Source: Palsa-504 sp963744575 (GTDB taxonomy: Bacteria; Actinomycetota; Actinomycetes; Streptosporangiales; Streptosporangiaceae). Taken from it: 64,000 bases of DNA. Of this stretch, positions 34,555-44,170 are shown one piece after another. Each line of letters opens with the position of its first letter. The first letter of the stretch is position 1. The stretch covers positions 62,001-126,000 of the forward strand of contig CAVUUF010000013.1 of assembly GCA_963744575.1 (NCBI GenBank), given 5' to 3'. A program made the position numbers and the translations under genes. The notes below the pieces were generated by a model. That model was not told the origin of the DNA. It did not search any database and worked only from the letters and a program-made list of their open reading frames with translations.

Positions 34555-35310
34555 ATGCGGCTCTTCCGCACCGACCTGCACGCGCTGTCCGGCGCCTACG
34601 CGCTCGACGCCCTCGAGCCGGGGGCCGAACGCGACCGGTTCGTCCGGCACCTGAGCCGCTGCCCGTCCTGCGCCAGCGAGGTGCGCGGGTTCCGCGAGGT
34701 GGCGACCGCCCTGGCCTTCGCCGCCACCGCCGAGGCGCCCGCCGGCCTGCGCGACCGGGTGCTGACCGCCGCCGCGCACACCCGCCAGGTGCCGCCCGAG
34801 GTCAGGACCCACGCCCGGCCCCGGCGCACGCGCGGCTTCCACGCGCCCTGGGTGCCGTGGCTGTCCGGGGCGGTCGCGCTGGCCTCGATCGCGGTTGCGG
34901 TCTTCTTCGGCTTGGCCCAGGCCCACACCCAGGCCGAGCTCAATCAGGTCCGGACCCAGAACCAGGCGCTCAGCCTGCTCCTGTCCGCGCCGGGGGTCAG
35001 GGTGCTCAGCCAGGTCACGACCAAGGGCGGCGTGGCCACGGTGGTCCTGGCCGCGGAGCGGCACGAGATGGCCGTGGTCACCAGCGGGCTGCCCGCGCTG
35101 CCCGCCGGGCGTGTGTACCAGCTCTGGCTGATCGGCAAGACGAAGACCACCTCGGCGGGCCTGCTGCCCCCAGCCAAGGCTGGGCAGACCTCGCCGCTGC
35201 TGGCCACCGGGGTCAAGAAGGGCGACACGCTCGGTCTGACCGTCGAGCCGGCGCCGGGTTCGGCCCGGCCCACCACCAAGCCCATCGTGGCCCTGCCCCT
35301 GCCGGTCTGA
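34555..35310 (+). CDS. rskA: Anti-sigma factor RskA-like
   Basis: The protein has 251 residues. The cytosolic N-terminal domain (HALSGAYALDALEPGAERDRF) contains the zinc-type HLSRCPSC motif. One membrane span (VPWLSGAVALASIAVAVFFGLA, about residues 99-120) and a periplasmic RskA domain follow, with VTSGLPALPAGRVYQLWLIG and GDTLGLTVEPAPGSARPT. In the known pathway the sigma factor is sequestered at the membrane and released by regulated intramembrane proteolysis. Translationally coupled to sigK. Confidence 0.93.
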   Translation: MRLFRTDLHALSGAYALDALEPGAERDRFVRHLSRCPSCASEVRGFREVATALAFAATAEAPAGLRDRVLTAAAHTRQVPPEVRTHARPRRTRGFHAPWVPWLSGAVALASIAVAVFFGLAQAHTQAELNQVRTQNQALSLLLSAPGVRVLSQVTTKGGVATVVLAAERHEMAVVTSGLPALPAGRVYQLWLIGKTKTTSAGLLPPAKAGQTSPLLATGVKKGDTLGLTVEPAPGSARPTTKPIVALPLPV

Positions 35311-35376
35311 GCCGTCAACCGGCCGCCGCGCCGGCCGGCCTCCGCACCGCACCGGCCAGGACCACAGGACCTCTGC

Positions 35377-35404
35377 CCGTTCGGGATCATTTTTTCCCGA
35401 ACGG
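35377..35404. terminator. Hairpin after sigK-rskA
   Basis: CCGTTCGGGA (35377-35386) pairs perfectly with TCCCGAACGG (35395-35404) across TCATTTTT. It lies 67 bp after rskA and 76 bp before ackA. The T-run is in the loop rather than after the stem, so termination is likely but not textbook. Confidence 0.55.
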
Positions 35405-35479
35405 ACCGGGGCCGCGCCCCGAAACAACATCGCCCGGCCTGGCCGGACCGGAAATTCCGGGACCGGTAGCATCCGAGGC

Positions 35480-36694
35480 ATGACGGACTCCGGCGGCATG
35501 GTCCTGGTCCTCAATTCCGGTAGCTCGTCGGTGAAGTTCGCGCTGGTCCACCCGGAAACCGGCGAGCGCGTGCTGGGCGGCCTGGCCAACAAGGTCGGCA
35601 CCCCGGAGGCCGTGCTCCGGATCCGCCGGGACGGCGGCAACGCCGTCGATGAACGTCTCGCGGACGGCAGCCGCCGCGCCGTCATCGCTGGCATCCTGGA
35701 TCGCCTGGCCGGCATCGGCCACGCGGACCTGGCCAGCGCCGGCCACCGGGTGGTGCATGGCGGCGAGCGGTTCACCGCCTCGGTGCTGATCGACGACGAG
35801 GTCATCGCCGCGATCCGGGCGTTCGCCCCGCTGGCGCCGTTGCAGGACCCGGCCGATCTGGCCGGCATCGAGGTCATCCGCGCCGCCCGCCCCGAACTCC
35901 CGCAGGTGGCCGTGTTCGACACCGCATTCCACCAGACGATGCCGGCCCATGCCTTCCGCTACGCGGTACCGGAGGAGTGGTACACCCGGTACGGCGTGCG
36001 GCGTTACGGGTTCCACGGCACCAGCCACCGGTTCGTCAGCGAGCGGGCGGCGGTCCTGCTCGGACGGTCTCTCGGCGAGCTGCGCCTGGTCACCGCCCAC
36101 CTGGGCAACGGCTGCAGCGCCGCGGCCATCCGCGACGGCGCGTCGGTGGACACCACCATGGGGCTGACCCCGCTGGAGGGGCTGGTCATGGGGACCCGCT
36201 CCGGTGACGTCGATCCCGGCGTGTTCGGTTACCTGGCCGGGCGGACCGGGCAGACTGCCGCCGAACTGACCGAGGTGCTGAACACGCGCAGCGGCTTGTT
36301 CGGGCTGTCCGGCGCGAGCAACGATATGCGCGCCATCGAGACGGCCGCGGCGCGGGGGGATGAGCGGGCCCGGCTCGCCCTCGGCGTGTTCGTGCACCGG
36401 CTGGCCAAGGCCATCGCCGGGCTGGTCGCCAGCCTGGAGCGGCTCGACGCGCTGGTGTTCACCGGCGGCATCGGGGAGAACAGTGCGGTCGTCCGCCGCC
36501 TGGCCCTCGGCCGCCTGGGCTTCCTCGGCCTGGCCGAGGACCCCGAGGCCAACGCCGGGCACGGGCGGTCCACCGGGGGCCGGATCAGCCGCCCGGGCCC
36601 GGTCCAGGCCCTCGTCGTGCCCACCGACGAGGAACTGATGATCGCCCGCGACACCGCCCGCCTCGTCGCCGCCTCCTCGGCCGCCCCCGCCTAG
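35480..36694 (+). CDS. ackA: Acetate kinase
   Basis: The protein has 404 residues, normal for AckA. The first signature is VLVLNSGSSSVKFALVHPE; the second, FHGTSHRFVSERAA, follows the substrate loop HRVVHGGERF. The phosphate/adenosine motifs THLGNG-type (VTAHLGNGCSAAAIRDG) and LVFTGGIGENSAVVR are intact. It interconverts acetate + ATP and acetyl phosphate + ADP. No phosphotransacetylase gene is adjacent in this window. TAGCAT at 35467-35472, seven bases before the ATG, suggests a leaderless message. Confidence 0.95.
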   Translation: MTDSGGMVLVLNSGSSSVKFALVHPETGERVLGGLANKVGTPEAVLRIRRDGGNAVDERLADGSRRAVIAGILDRLAGIGHADLASAGHRVVHGGERFTASVLIDDEVIAAIRAFAPLAPLQDPADLAGIEVIRAARPELPQVAVFDTAFHQTMPAHAFRYAVPEEWYTRYGVRRYGFHGTSHRFVSERAAVLLGRSLGELRLVTAHLGNGCSAAAIRDGASVDTTMGLTPLEGLVMGTRSGDVDPGVFGYLAGRTGQTAAELTEVLNTRSGLFGLSGASNDMRAIETAAARGDERARLALGVFVHRLAKAIAGLVASLERLDALVFTGGIGENSAVVRRLALGRLGFLGLAEDPEANAGHGRSTGGRISRPGPVQALVVPTDEELMIARDTARLVAASSAAPA

Positions 36695-36755
36695 CCTCCG
36701 CTCCCGCCTCGCCCGGCGCCCTCCGCCCCGGTTTGCCCGCGTACCCTCGTTGCTT

Positions 36756-37022
36756 GTGGTGCGTTATCGGCTCCTGATCTCCGGCCGGGTGCAGGGCGTC
36801 TTCTTTCGCGATACCTGCCGCCACCTGGCCGAGCATCACGGCGTGGCCGGCTGGGTGCGCAACCTGCCCGACGGCCGGGTCGAAGCCGTCTTCGAAGGGC
36901 CGGCCGAGGATGTCGGCCGCCTAGTCGACTGGGCGCATGGCGGCCCCCGCCTGGCCGTCGTCGAGAACGTCGCCGTCCACCCCGAACCCCCCGAGGGCCT
37001 AGCCGCCTTCCACGTCAAGTAA
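36756..37022 (+). CDS. acyP: Acylphosphatase
   Basis: The protein has about 88 residues. The active-site loop is GRVQGVFFRDTCRHLAEHHG (catalytic Arg), the catalytic Asn lies in GWVRNLPDGRVEAVFEG, and the standard ferredoxin-like end follows. It hydrolyses acyl phosphates such as acetyl phosphate, which makes its position directly after acetate kinase notable. GTG at 36756 is chosen because TACCCT at 36742-36747 places transcription start near it; GTG 36759 is equally possible. Confidence 0.93.
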   Translation: MVRYRLLISGRVQGVFFRDTCRHLAEHHGVAGWVRNLPDGRVEAVFEGPAEDVGRLVDWAHGGPRLAVVENVAVHPEPPEGLAAFHVK

Positions 37023-37054
37023 CCCCCGCCGGAGCAGCGCCCTTGACCCCTGGG

Positions 37055-38935
37055 TCAGGCCCAGCGGACCCCGAGAGACAGCTCGGCGGACAGGCCGGCC
37101 TGCACCGACGCCACGGCCCGGAACGCCTCCCGCAGGTAGGACCGCGCCAGCGGGTTCAGCGTCTTGGGGTCGATGAAGTCGTCCGGCGGCTGGCCGCGCC
37201 GAAGCTGCTCGACCTGATGGTCCAGGCGCAGCGAGAAGATGAAGCCGAACGCCTCGATCAGCGTGTGCGCCTCCGCGCGTTCCATGGTCCCGGCCGCCTC
37301 GGCCGCGCGCAGCCGGTCCAGCGTGGGGGCGCTCGCCAGGCCGGCCGCCATCCCGGCCCAGCGGGCCAGGTCGACGATCGGGATCAGCCCGCCGTGCTTG
37401 ATGTCAAGCTGCCCGCGGCGCTCGCCCGAGTGCTCGACCACGAACTCGCGCAGGAACCCGGTGGGCGGCCGGAACGACAGCGCGAACCGGGCCAGCAGCC
37501 GCAGCAGCCCGGGATGGTCGGGGTAGACCCGCTCCTGCCACAGCGCCTGCCCGGCCCAGGGCCCAGGACTCCACACCGGGCGGCTGTCGGCCAGCACCGA
37601 CACCAGGATCAGCGCCTTCTCCTGGGTCGGGTCCTCGGACAGGCTCCGCGCCGCCCGGTGCCACGAGGCCAGTGACCGGGCGAAGATCGGGTTGGCGGCG
37701 CTCGCGCCGTGCGCGTCGGGCGGCATCCCGCACGCCCGCAGCCCGTCGTCCACCGCCCGGGTCACCCGCCCCAGGTAGTCGGCCACGTCAGGCGCCGCCC
37801 CGGTCGGAACCTCACCGTCCCAGGCCAGCGCGCTGTCCACGTCCGAGGACGGCACCGCTTCCCGCCGGGCCAGGCTGCCGAGCGCGAACCAGGTGAACGG
37901 CGCCGGCGGCGGCCCGGCCTCCCGGACGGCGAGCTCGAGCAGCCGCCGGGTCAGCGCGTCGAGGACGACCGAACGGACCGCCGTCACGTGTTCCGCCGCC
38001 ACCCGCGCGTCCCGCATGGCGATGGTCATCGGATCGAGCCCGGCGGCCGCGGTCACCAGGTCGCCGGGGTTCTGCGCCAGGGCGATGGCACGCCGCAGCA
38101 CCAGCGGCTTGCGAGCCTCGGCCGCGACCAGGTCGCCGTCGTCGACCACCCCCAGGACCTGGCCCGCCGCGGACAGCACCGGGATGTGGTGGATGTTGCG
38201 CTCGAGCATGTCGAGCAGCACGTCGCCACCCAGCCGGTCCGCGGTCACAGTGTAGGCCGGCTCGGTCATGACCGCGGAGACCGGCGCATCCGGGCTGAGG
38301 CCGGACGCCACCACCCGGGTCCGCAGGTCACGGTCGGTAATGATGCCGAACGACTCGCCCAGGGGCACTAGTGCCGCGCTCACGCCCTGCTCGGTCATCC
38401 GCCTGGCCGCGTCACGGACGCGCTCATCACCCGGGCACAGCAGCGGCGGCGTCCTGATCAGCGTGCCGACCCGGCTCTGCACCGGATCAGCCCCGAAGAC
38501 CCCCGGAGCTGCCGGTTCCGCCGCGACGGCCACGGTGCCGCCCACGGTCGGCCGGGCCACGATCGACTGCGCGACGAACCGGAGCACGTCCGGGCGGGCC
38601 AGCAGCGGGCGCACCACGTCGGCGGGGATGCGGTAGCACACGGTGTCCTCGGCGGCCCGGGCCTCGAAGCCGGTCGGCAGCCCGGAGATCATCGACGCCT
38701 GCCCGAACAGCTCGCCTGGGTCGAGCAGGTCCAGGACCCGCCCGTCGTGGACGACCTCGACCGCGCCGCTGCGCACCACCCACAGGTGCTCGACCGGCTC
38801 GGCGCCCTGCGGGAAGATCATCTTCCCGCGCGGGACGGCCTCGGTCTCGGTCACCGCCGCCACGCGGGCCAGGTCTCCGGCGCCGACCGCGTCGAAGGGC
38901 GGCCGGGATCCGAGGAAGTCCGCGACGTCCTCCAC
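37055..38935 (-). CDS. Cyclic-nucleotide-binding/CBS/DUF294 nucleotidyltransferase-like regulator
   Basis: The protein has 626 residues from GTG 38935. An N-terminal cNMP-binding fold (PRGKMIFPQGAEPVEHLWVVRSG, split; GELFGQASMISGLP) is followed by two CBS motifs (DAARRMTEQGVSAALV; FGIITDRDLRTRVV; VLDMLERNIHHIPVLS-like). Next come a DUF294 nucleotidyltransferase-like domain (FTWFALGSLARREAVPSSDVDSAL, split) and a helical DUF294_C domain. The G-S...D-x-D pattern of the nucleotidyltransferase fold is present (GSLARRE, SSDVDSA). Such proteins often accompany transporters as regulators. It starts 5 bp after the APC permease stop, so it is co-expressed. Ligand unknown. Confidence 0.88.
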   Translation of the reverse strand: MEDVADFLGSRPPFDAVGAGDLARVAAVTETEAVPRGKMIFPQGAEPVEHLWVVRSGAVEVVHDGRVLDLLDPGELFGQASMISGLPTGFEARAAEDTVCYRIPADVVRPLLARPDVLRFVAQSIVARPTVGGTVAVAAEPAAPGVFGADPVQSRVGTLIRTPPLLCPGDERVRDAARRMTEQGVSAALVPLGESFGIITDRDLRTRVVASGLSPDAPVSAVMTEPAYTVTADRLGGDVLLDMLERNIHHIPVLSAAGQVLGVVDDGDLVAAEARKPLVLRRAIALAQNPGDLVTAAAGLDPMTIAMRDARVAAEHVTAVRSVVLDALTRRLLELAVREAGPPPAPFTWFALGSLARREAVPSSDVDSALAWDGEVPTGAAPDVADYLGRVTRAVDDGLRACGMPPDAHGASAANPIFARSLASWHRAARSLSEDPTQEKALILVSVLADSRPVWSPGPWAGQALWQERVYPDHPGLLRLLARFALSFRPPTGFLREFVVEHSGERRGQLDIKHGGLIPIVDLARWAGMAAGLASAPTLDRLRAAEAAGTMERAEAHTLIEAFGFIFSLRLDHQVEQLRRGQPPDDFIDPKTLNPLARSYLREAFRAVASVQAGLSAELSLGVRWA

Positions 38936-38940
38936 CGAGG

Positions 38941-40503
38941 TCAGGCTCCGGCGGGCTCGTCGCCGACGGCGGCCACGCTGGCCACCGTCCCGGCCCGGTG
39001 CTCGGCCAGCGCCGCCGCGGGGCGGCCGCGCAGCCTGGCCAGGTAGTAGATGACGCCGACGCCGCCGAGCAAGCCGACGAACACGAACGCGCCCCACTGG
39101 AAGTACCAGTGGTCGGCGCCGTAGACCGCCGGCCGCGGCCAGGCCAGGTTGACCAGGACGACGATCTGGAAGATCACGGCCAGCAGGTTCACCACCAGGC
39201 CCCAGCGGCCCAGGTTGAAGTACGGGCCGTGCTCGGCCGCGGGCCACTTCCCGCGCAGCCGCGCGATCAGCAGCGGCCCGGTGACGCACAGGTAGGCGAG
39301 GTAGAACATGATGATCGCGACCGAGGTGAGCACGAAGAACGCGCGCTGGTTGCCCACGTTCAGGACCAGCAGCAAGATGGTGAGCACGCCGATGACGATC
39401 GAGGGGACCAGCGGCGTCTTGGACTTTCCGTGCACCCTGGCGATGGCCGAGGCGTACGGCAGCCGGTTGTCCCGGCCCATGGTGAAGATCATCCGGATCC
39501 CGCCGGCGTGCACGGCCAGGCTGCACACGGTGATCGCGATCAGCGAGATAATCAGGAACAAGTCGCCGATCGTGCTGCCGAGCGTCGCCTTGACCAGGTA
39601 CGGCAGCCCGTTGGTGCCGAGCTCCTTGGCGTGGATGTCCGGCACGGACATCTCAGCGAACAAGATGACGAGCAGCCCGGCCAGGCCTGCCGCGGCCAGC
39701 GCGCGGAGGATCGCGGGCGGGGCGTTCTTCCGCGGGTCGTGCGTCTCTTCGGCCAGCGACCCGGCCGTGTCGAACCCGTACATCACGTACGCGCTCATCA
39801 GCCCGGCCACCAGGAAGGCGCCGAAGTAACCCCACGGATACGTGGCCCCGGTCCCGAACGTCTGGAAGATGACGGCCGGGCTGCGGCGGATGTGCGCGGC
39901 CAGCAGGATGATCAGCAGCGTGACGCCGACCAGTTCGGCGGCCACGCCGAAGTTGTTGATCCGGGCCATGGTCTTGACCCCGACCATGTTGATGATGGTG
40001 GTGAACACCACCAGGGCCGCGGCCAGCAGCAGCGCGTTCTTGGCGCCGCCCGGGGTGGCCACCTGGCCGATGTCTGACTTGCCGCCGATGATCTGGAACC
40101 CCGACCAGATCTGCGGCGCGACGACCTGGTAGGCGACCGCCACCGCGGCCAGCGTGACCACCGCCCCCACGCTCAGGATCCAGCCGCCGAAAAAGGAGGT
40201 GAACGGCCTGGCGATCTGCTTGGACCACTGGTAGACCGAGCCGGCCAGCGGGTACTGCCCGGCCATCTCGGCGAAGCAGAGCGCCACCAGGAACTGGCCG
40301 ACGAACACCGCGGGCCAGGTCCAGATGAACGCCGGCCCGCCGGAGAGGTAGCCGAAGAAGAACAGCTCGAACACCCCGGTCATGATCGAGATGTAGCTGA
40401 ACCCCGCGGCGAACGAGGAGAACAGGCCGAGCGAGCGGTCCAGCTCCTGCTTGTAACCGAACTTGGCCAGTTCGTCAGTATCCGCGGTCGGCATCGCCAT
40501 GGC
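38941..40503 (-). CDS. APC-family amino acid/polyamine permease
   Basis: The protein has 520 residues from ATG 40503, which has GGAGGCG at suitable distance. There are twelve hydrophobic spans. Family features are the discontinuous helix 1 (GLFSSFAAGFSYISIMTGVF), LCFAEMAGQYPLAGSVYQWS, and the helix 6/7 region YVMYGFDTAGSLAEETHDPRKN. The GFDTAGSLAEET motif and size match GabP/amino acid-polyamine transporters of actinomycetes. First gene of an operon with the CBS/DUF294 regulator. Substrate unassigned. Confidence 0.9.
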   Translation of the reverse strand, partial: AMAMPTADTDELAKFGYKQELDRSLGLFSSFAAGFSYISIMTGVFELFFFGYLSGGPAFIWTWPAVFVGQFLVALCFAEMAGQYPLAGSVYQWSKQIARPFTSFFGGWILSVGAVVTLAAVAVAYQVVAPQIWSGFQIIGGKSDIGQVATPGGAKNALLLAAALVVFTTIINMVGVKTMARINNFGVAAELVGVTLLIILLAAHIRRSPAVIFQTFGTGATYPWGYFGAFLVAGLMSAYVMYGFDTAGSLAEETHDPRKNAPPAILRALAAAGLAGLLVILFAEMSVPDIHAKELGTNGLPYLVKATLGSTIGDLFLIISLIAITVCSLAVHAGGIRMIFTMGRDNRLPYASAIARVHGKSKTPLVPSIVIGVLTILLLVLNVGNQRAFFVLTSVAIIMFYLAYLCVTGPLLIARLRGKWPAAEHGPYFNLGRWGLVVNLLAVIFQIVVLVNLAWPRPAVYGADHWYFQWGAFVFVGLLGGVGVIYYLARLRGRPAAALAEHRAGTVASVAAVGDEPAGA

Positions 40504-40765
40504 TCGTCGCCTCCGTCTCCAGGCCGGGGACGGCATCCCCAGATGAGATCATTGTGACCCGAACATCCCCGCAGGTGAAGGCGCCACCAGGCTCCTCCCG
40601 CATTGCGGGACTGAACCCCAGGAACCTCTGCGTCTTCCCGTTCGTCTCAGAAGCTGACGGCGCCCTCATCCTCGCCGTCACGCACCAGCCCGTAGGGACC
40701 TGGCGGGCTGGTGCGCCCCCGTCCCGATTCGCGCCGCCCGCGGATCGTTGCGTATACATGGGCTA

Positions 40766-41989
40766 ATGGGTGAGCGACGTCGGATGGCTTCGGTCCGCGG
40801 TTCCGATGTGCTCAGCCTCGGCAGCTTCGTGGTCCTCGGGCTGCCCGACGGGATGCTCGGCACCGCGTGGCCGTCCATGCGCGCCACGTTCGGGGCGCCG
40901 GTCGGTGACCTGGGCCTGATCCTGCTCATCGCCACCGCCGGATCTGTGCTGGTCACCGGGTTCGTGGGCCCGCTGATCCGGCGCCTGGGCGGGCCGACCC
41001 TGCTCGCCGTGGCCGGGTCGCTGGCCGCGCTCGGGTACACCGGGTACGCGGCCGCCCCGGGTCTGTGGCTGGTGCTCGGCGTGTCCGTCCTGCTTGGCGT
41101 CTCGGCCGGCATGATGGACGGCGGGCTCAACACGGCCGTGGCCCTGACCGGGCGGCAGCGGCTGCTCAACCTGCTGCACGGCGCCTACGGCGTCGGGACC
41201 GCGATCGGCCCGCTGGTCGTCACCGTCGCGATCCTGGTCGGCTCGTGGCGGCCCGCCTACGTGCTGCAGCTCATCCTCAACCTGGTCCTGGCCATCTTGT
41301 GGCTGCGGCACCGCCGCCGCGACCGTGCGCCCGCCGGGGCCGCCGCGGCGGCGCGGACCGCGGCGGGCGAGCCGCACCCGGCCGCGGCCTGGTCCCGGCG
41401 CCGGTACGGCGGGGTGGTGGTCGCGGGCATGAGCGTGTTCTTCGTCTACACCGGCCTGGAGGTCGGCGCCGGGCAGTGGGAGGCCAGCTTCTGCCGCGGG
41501 CAGCTGCACCTGTCGCCTGGCGCGACCGGCCTGGCCGCGTTCGGCTACTGGGGCGCGCTGACCGCCGTCCGGATCGGCCTGGCCCTGCTGCCCCGCCCGG
41601 TGCCGCCGCAGGCGGTGGTCCGCTGGGGCAGCGGCATCGCCGTGCTCGCCGCGGCCGCCATCTGGTGGCGGCCGGACGTCGCGGTGGCCGTGATCGGCTT
41701 CGTCGTGCTCGGCGGTGCGCTGGCCGGCGTCTTCCCCGCGCTGATCGCGCTGACCCCGGTCCGCCTCGGCGAGCAGCGGGCGCACAACGTCATCTCCTGG
41801 CAGGTGGGCGCGGCCGCCGCCGGCGGAGCGGGCCTCTCGGCGGTCATCGGGCTGCTCATCGGCATCACCAGCCTGGCCGCCCTCGGCCCCGCGATCACCG
41901 TGCTGGCCCTGATCGTCGTCGCCGCCGAGCTGCTCCTGAACCGCCTCGCCCCGGTCACCCGCCGCCCGACGGCCAAGACCCGGGCCTGA
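40766..41989 (+). CDS. MFS transporter
   Basis: The protein has 407 residues and twelve hydrophobic spans. The first half has GLPDGMLGTAWPSMRATFG and the inter-helix loop LIRRLGGPTLL; a central basic loop (RHRRRDRAP) precedes the second half. The fold resembles the FucP/fosmidomycin-resistance-type branch of MFS. Direction and substrate cannot be read. TATACA at 40753-40758 is seven bases before the ATG, so the transcript is probably leaderless; a TTG at 40748 is the longer alternative. Confidence 0.88.
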   Translation: MGERRRMASVRGSDVLSLGSFVVLGLPDGMLGTAWPSMRATFGAPVGDLGLILLIATAGSVLVTGFVGPLIRRLGGPTLLAVAGSLAALGYTGYAAAPGLWLVLGVSVLLGVSAGMMDGGLNTAVALTGRQRLLNLLHGAYGVGTAIGPLVVTVAILVGSWRPAYVLQLILNLVLAILWLRHRRRDRAPAGAAAAARTAAGEPHPAAAWSRRRYGGVVVAGMSVFFVYTGLEVGAGQWEASFCRGQLHLSPGATGLAAFGYWGALTAVRIGLALLPRPVPPQAVVRWGSGIAVLAAAAIWWRPDVAVAVIGFVVLGGALAGVFPALIALTPVRLGEQRAHNVISWQVGAAAAGGAGLSAVIGLLIGITSLAALGPAITVLALIVVAAELLLNRLAPVTRRPTAKTRA

Positions 41990-42017
41990 ACAGGCCAGAT
42001 GCGTGACACGCCCAGGG

Positions 42018-42650
42018 CTAGCCGCGGGCCAGGCAGCTCTCCGAGGCCCGGCGGAGGAAGGCGGCGGCGCGCCGGAACGTGTCGCCGACCGGCTGGCGGG
42101 CCAGCCGGGCCTGGTACTCGCGGTACCGCGTCATCTCCCATTCCTGTCCGCGGGCCGGCAGCGAATCGAGCCCCGGCTCGGGCAGCGACCGCCAGGTCCA
42201 GGCCGCGATGAGACCGCCCCGGCCCGGCTGGATGAAGTCGGCGTGATCCAGGTAGTAGCCCATCTCGTTCCGCACGAACCGCAGGCCGCCGAACGTCCCC
42301 TCGATCGCCTGGCGTTCCGCCGCGTCGTGACTCGCCAGGACCCCGTCGTAGGCGTCGGGGTGGTAGCGCACCAGGGTGGCGTCGACCATGGTGACCCACC
42401 ACACGGCCTCGCTGATCACCGTGAACGCGTGCGGCTGGTCCCAGCCCCGCGCGCGCAGCAGCCGGTCGATCGTTTCCCGCATAGCGGTGATGGTCCAGTC
42501 GAGCGCGCCCCCCTCGGCCGGGGGCTGGCTGGCGTTCAGCCGGTTCCACGCGACCCGGCACCGGGCGGAGCAGAAACGCGCATGCTCGCGGCGCGGCGTG
42601 AAGGACGCGCCGCACTGCTCGCAGTTCCTGGTGTCGGTCACGTGCACCAT
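42018..42650 (-). CDS. Zinc-ribbon protein of unknown function
   Basis: The protein has 210 residues from ATG 42650. An N-terminal treble-clef/zinc ribbon, CEQCGASFTPRREHARFCSA with the next Cys in RCRVAW, is followed by a helical domain with conserved aromatic pattern AVWWVTMVDATLVRYHPDAYD and FVRNEMGYYLDHADFI. Proteins of this kind recur in actinomycetes without an assigned function. The zinc ribbon suggests nucleic-acid or protein binding. The perfect palindrome GTTACGCGTAAC abuts its start codon. Confidence 0.75.
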   Translation of the reverse strand: MVHVTDTRNCEQCGASFTPRREHARFCSARCRVAWNRLNASQPPAEGGALDWTITAMRETIDRLLRARGWDQPHAFTVISEAVWWVTMVDATLVRYHPDAYDGVLASHDAAERQAIEGTFGGLRFVRNEMGYYLDHADFIQPGRGGLIAAWTWRSLPEPGLDSLPARGQEWEMTRYREYQARLARQPVGDTFRRAAAFLRRASESCLARG

Positions 42651-42662
42651 GTTACGCGTAAC
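42651..42662. promoter_or_regulatory. 12-bp palindrome abutting a start codon
   Basis: GTTACGCGTAAC is a perfect palindrome immediately upstream of the zinc-ribbon gene on the - strand, within the divergent region shared with lysA. It is a candidate operator, possibly autoregulatory; the binding protein is unknown. Confidence 0.4.
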
Positions 42663-42883
42663 GACGCTCTGACCTGCGTAGCGAGCACGTCTGCCGGATG
42701 AACACTTGATGACTTCGCGATGTCCGCCACCCGTCGCGTACCACGCCAGCCGCTGCGGGCCCATCGCCCCGCCATTTCCAAGCCGCCATTTCCCAGCGGT
42801 CCCCGCCGCGGCAGGGCAGGTCCCGGTACCACGACCTGGCCCCGGCTTCCCCGCGACCAGCGATGACGGCTAAGGTGCCGGTC

Positions 42884-44170
42884 ATGACGGCCGAATCGCA
42901 CCGCGACCTGCTCCCGCTCTTCCCCGAACACAGTTCGATCGCGCCCGGCGGAGAGCTGGCCATCGGCGGCGTGACCGCCTGCGACCTGGCCGAACGCTTC
43001 GGGACGCCCGCCTACGTCGTGGACGAGGCGGGCCTGCGCGACCAGGCCCGCCGCTTCAAGGACGGGCTGGCCGGCCGCCACCCGGACTCGGAGGTGGTGT
43101 TCGCCTCCAAGTCGTTTCCCTGCCTGGCGGCGTACAAGCTGTTCGCCGCGGAAGGGCTGAGCATCGACGTCGCCGGGGCCGGCGAGCTGGTCATGGCGCT
43201 GGCCGCCGGGGTCCGGCCGGAGCGGATGTACCTGCACGGCAACGCCAAGACCACCGCCGAGCTGACCATGGCACTGGACGCGGGCGTGGCCACCGTGGTG
43301 GTGGACAACTTCGACGACATCGACCGGCTGGAGCAGCTGGCGGCACAGAAGCAGCGGGTGCTGGTCCGGATCATCCCCGGGGTCGCGCCGCCGACCCACG
43401 AGTCGCAGTCCACCGGTGGCGAGGACTCCAAGTTCGGTCTGCCCCTTGACCAGGCCGCCGACGCGATCGCCCGCATCCGGGCCAGCCAGTACCTGCAGCT
43501 AGACGGGCTGCACCTGCACATCGGCTCGCAGATCCTGGACACCGAGCCGTTCGCCCGGGCCGTCGAGGCGGTCGCCGTGCTCGGCGAGTTCGGTGTCTAC
43601 GACGTCGGCGGCGGCCTGGGCGTCAGGTACACGCTCGAGGACAAGGCGCCCAGCGTGGAGCAGTACCTGGACACCATCGCCGAAGCCGCCCGCAGCTACC
43701 TCCCGCCAGGCGCCAAGCTGGTGATCGAGCCCGGCCGGTCCCTGGTCGCCCGCTCGTGCATCACGCTGTACCGGGTGAGCACGGTCAAGCACACCGGCCG
43801 CACGTTCGTCGCGGTGGACGGCGGCCTGGCCGACAACCTCGACGCGGCCCTCACCGGCCAGGGCTTCGAGGCGGCGGTGGCCACCCGGATGCGAGCCCCC
43901 GCCGACGAGACCGTGCAGCTGGTCGGCCGCCAGTGCGAGTCCGGTGACCTGCTGGCCGGGAACCTGCCGCTGCCCGCGCCGCAGGTCGGCGACCTGATCG
44001 CGATGCCGGTCACCGGGGCGTACACCTACACGCTGGCCAACAACTACAACGGCGCGCTGCGGCCGCCGATCGTCTTCTGCCGGGACGGGCAGGCGCGGCT
44101 GGTGGCCGAGCGGGAGACCCACGAGCATGTCCTCGCGCTGCACCGGCCCGCCCTCGACATCACCTGGTAA
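42884..44170 (+). CDS. lysA: Diaminopimelate decarboxylase (LysA-like)
   Basis: The protein has 428 residues. It is a type III PLP-fold decarboxylase with the Schiff-base lysine in VVFASKSFPCLAAYKLF. The phosphate-binding glycines lie in VYDVGGGLGVRYT, HIGSQI is the second barrel motif, EPGRSLVA binds PLP and CESGDLLAGN supplies the active-site Cys of the partner subunit. It converts meso-diaminopimelate to lysine, the last step of lysine synthesis; related decarboxylases (ornithine/arginine) are less likely by motif. TAAGGT at 42871-42876, seven bases before the ATG, indicates a leaderless transcript. Confidence 0.9.
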   Translation: MTAESHRDLLPLFPEHSSIAPGGELAIGGVTACDLAERFGTPAYVVDEAGLRDQARRFKDGLAGRHPDSEVVFASKSFPCLAAYKLFAAEGLSIDVAGAGELVMALAAGVRPERMYLHGNAKTTAELTMALDAGVATVVVDNFDDIDRLEQLAAQKQRVLVRIIPGVAPPTHESQSTGGEDSKFGLPLDQAADAIARIRASQYLQLDGLHLHIGSQILDTEPFARAVEAVAVLGEFGVYDVGGGLGVRYTLEDKAPSVEQYLDTIAEAARSYLPPGAKLVIEPGRSLVARSCITLYRVSTVKHTGRTFVAVDGGLADNLDAALTGQGFEAAVATRMRAPADETVQLVGRQCESGDLLAGNLPLPAPQVGDLIAMPVTGAYTYTLANNYNGALRPPIVFCRDGQARLVAERETHEHVLALHRPALDITW

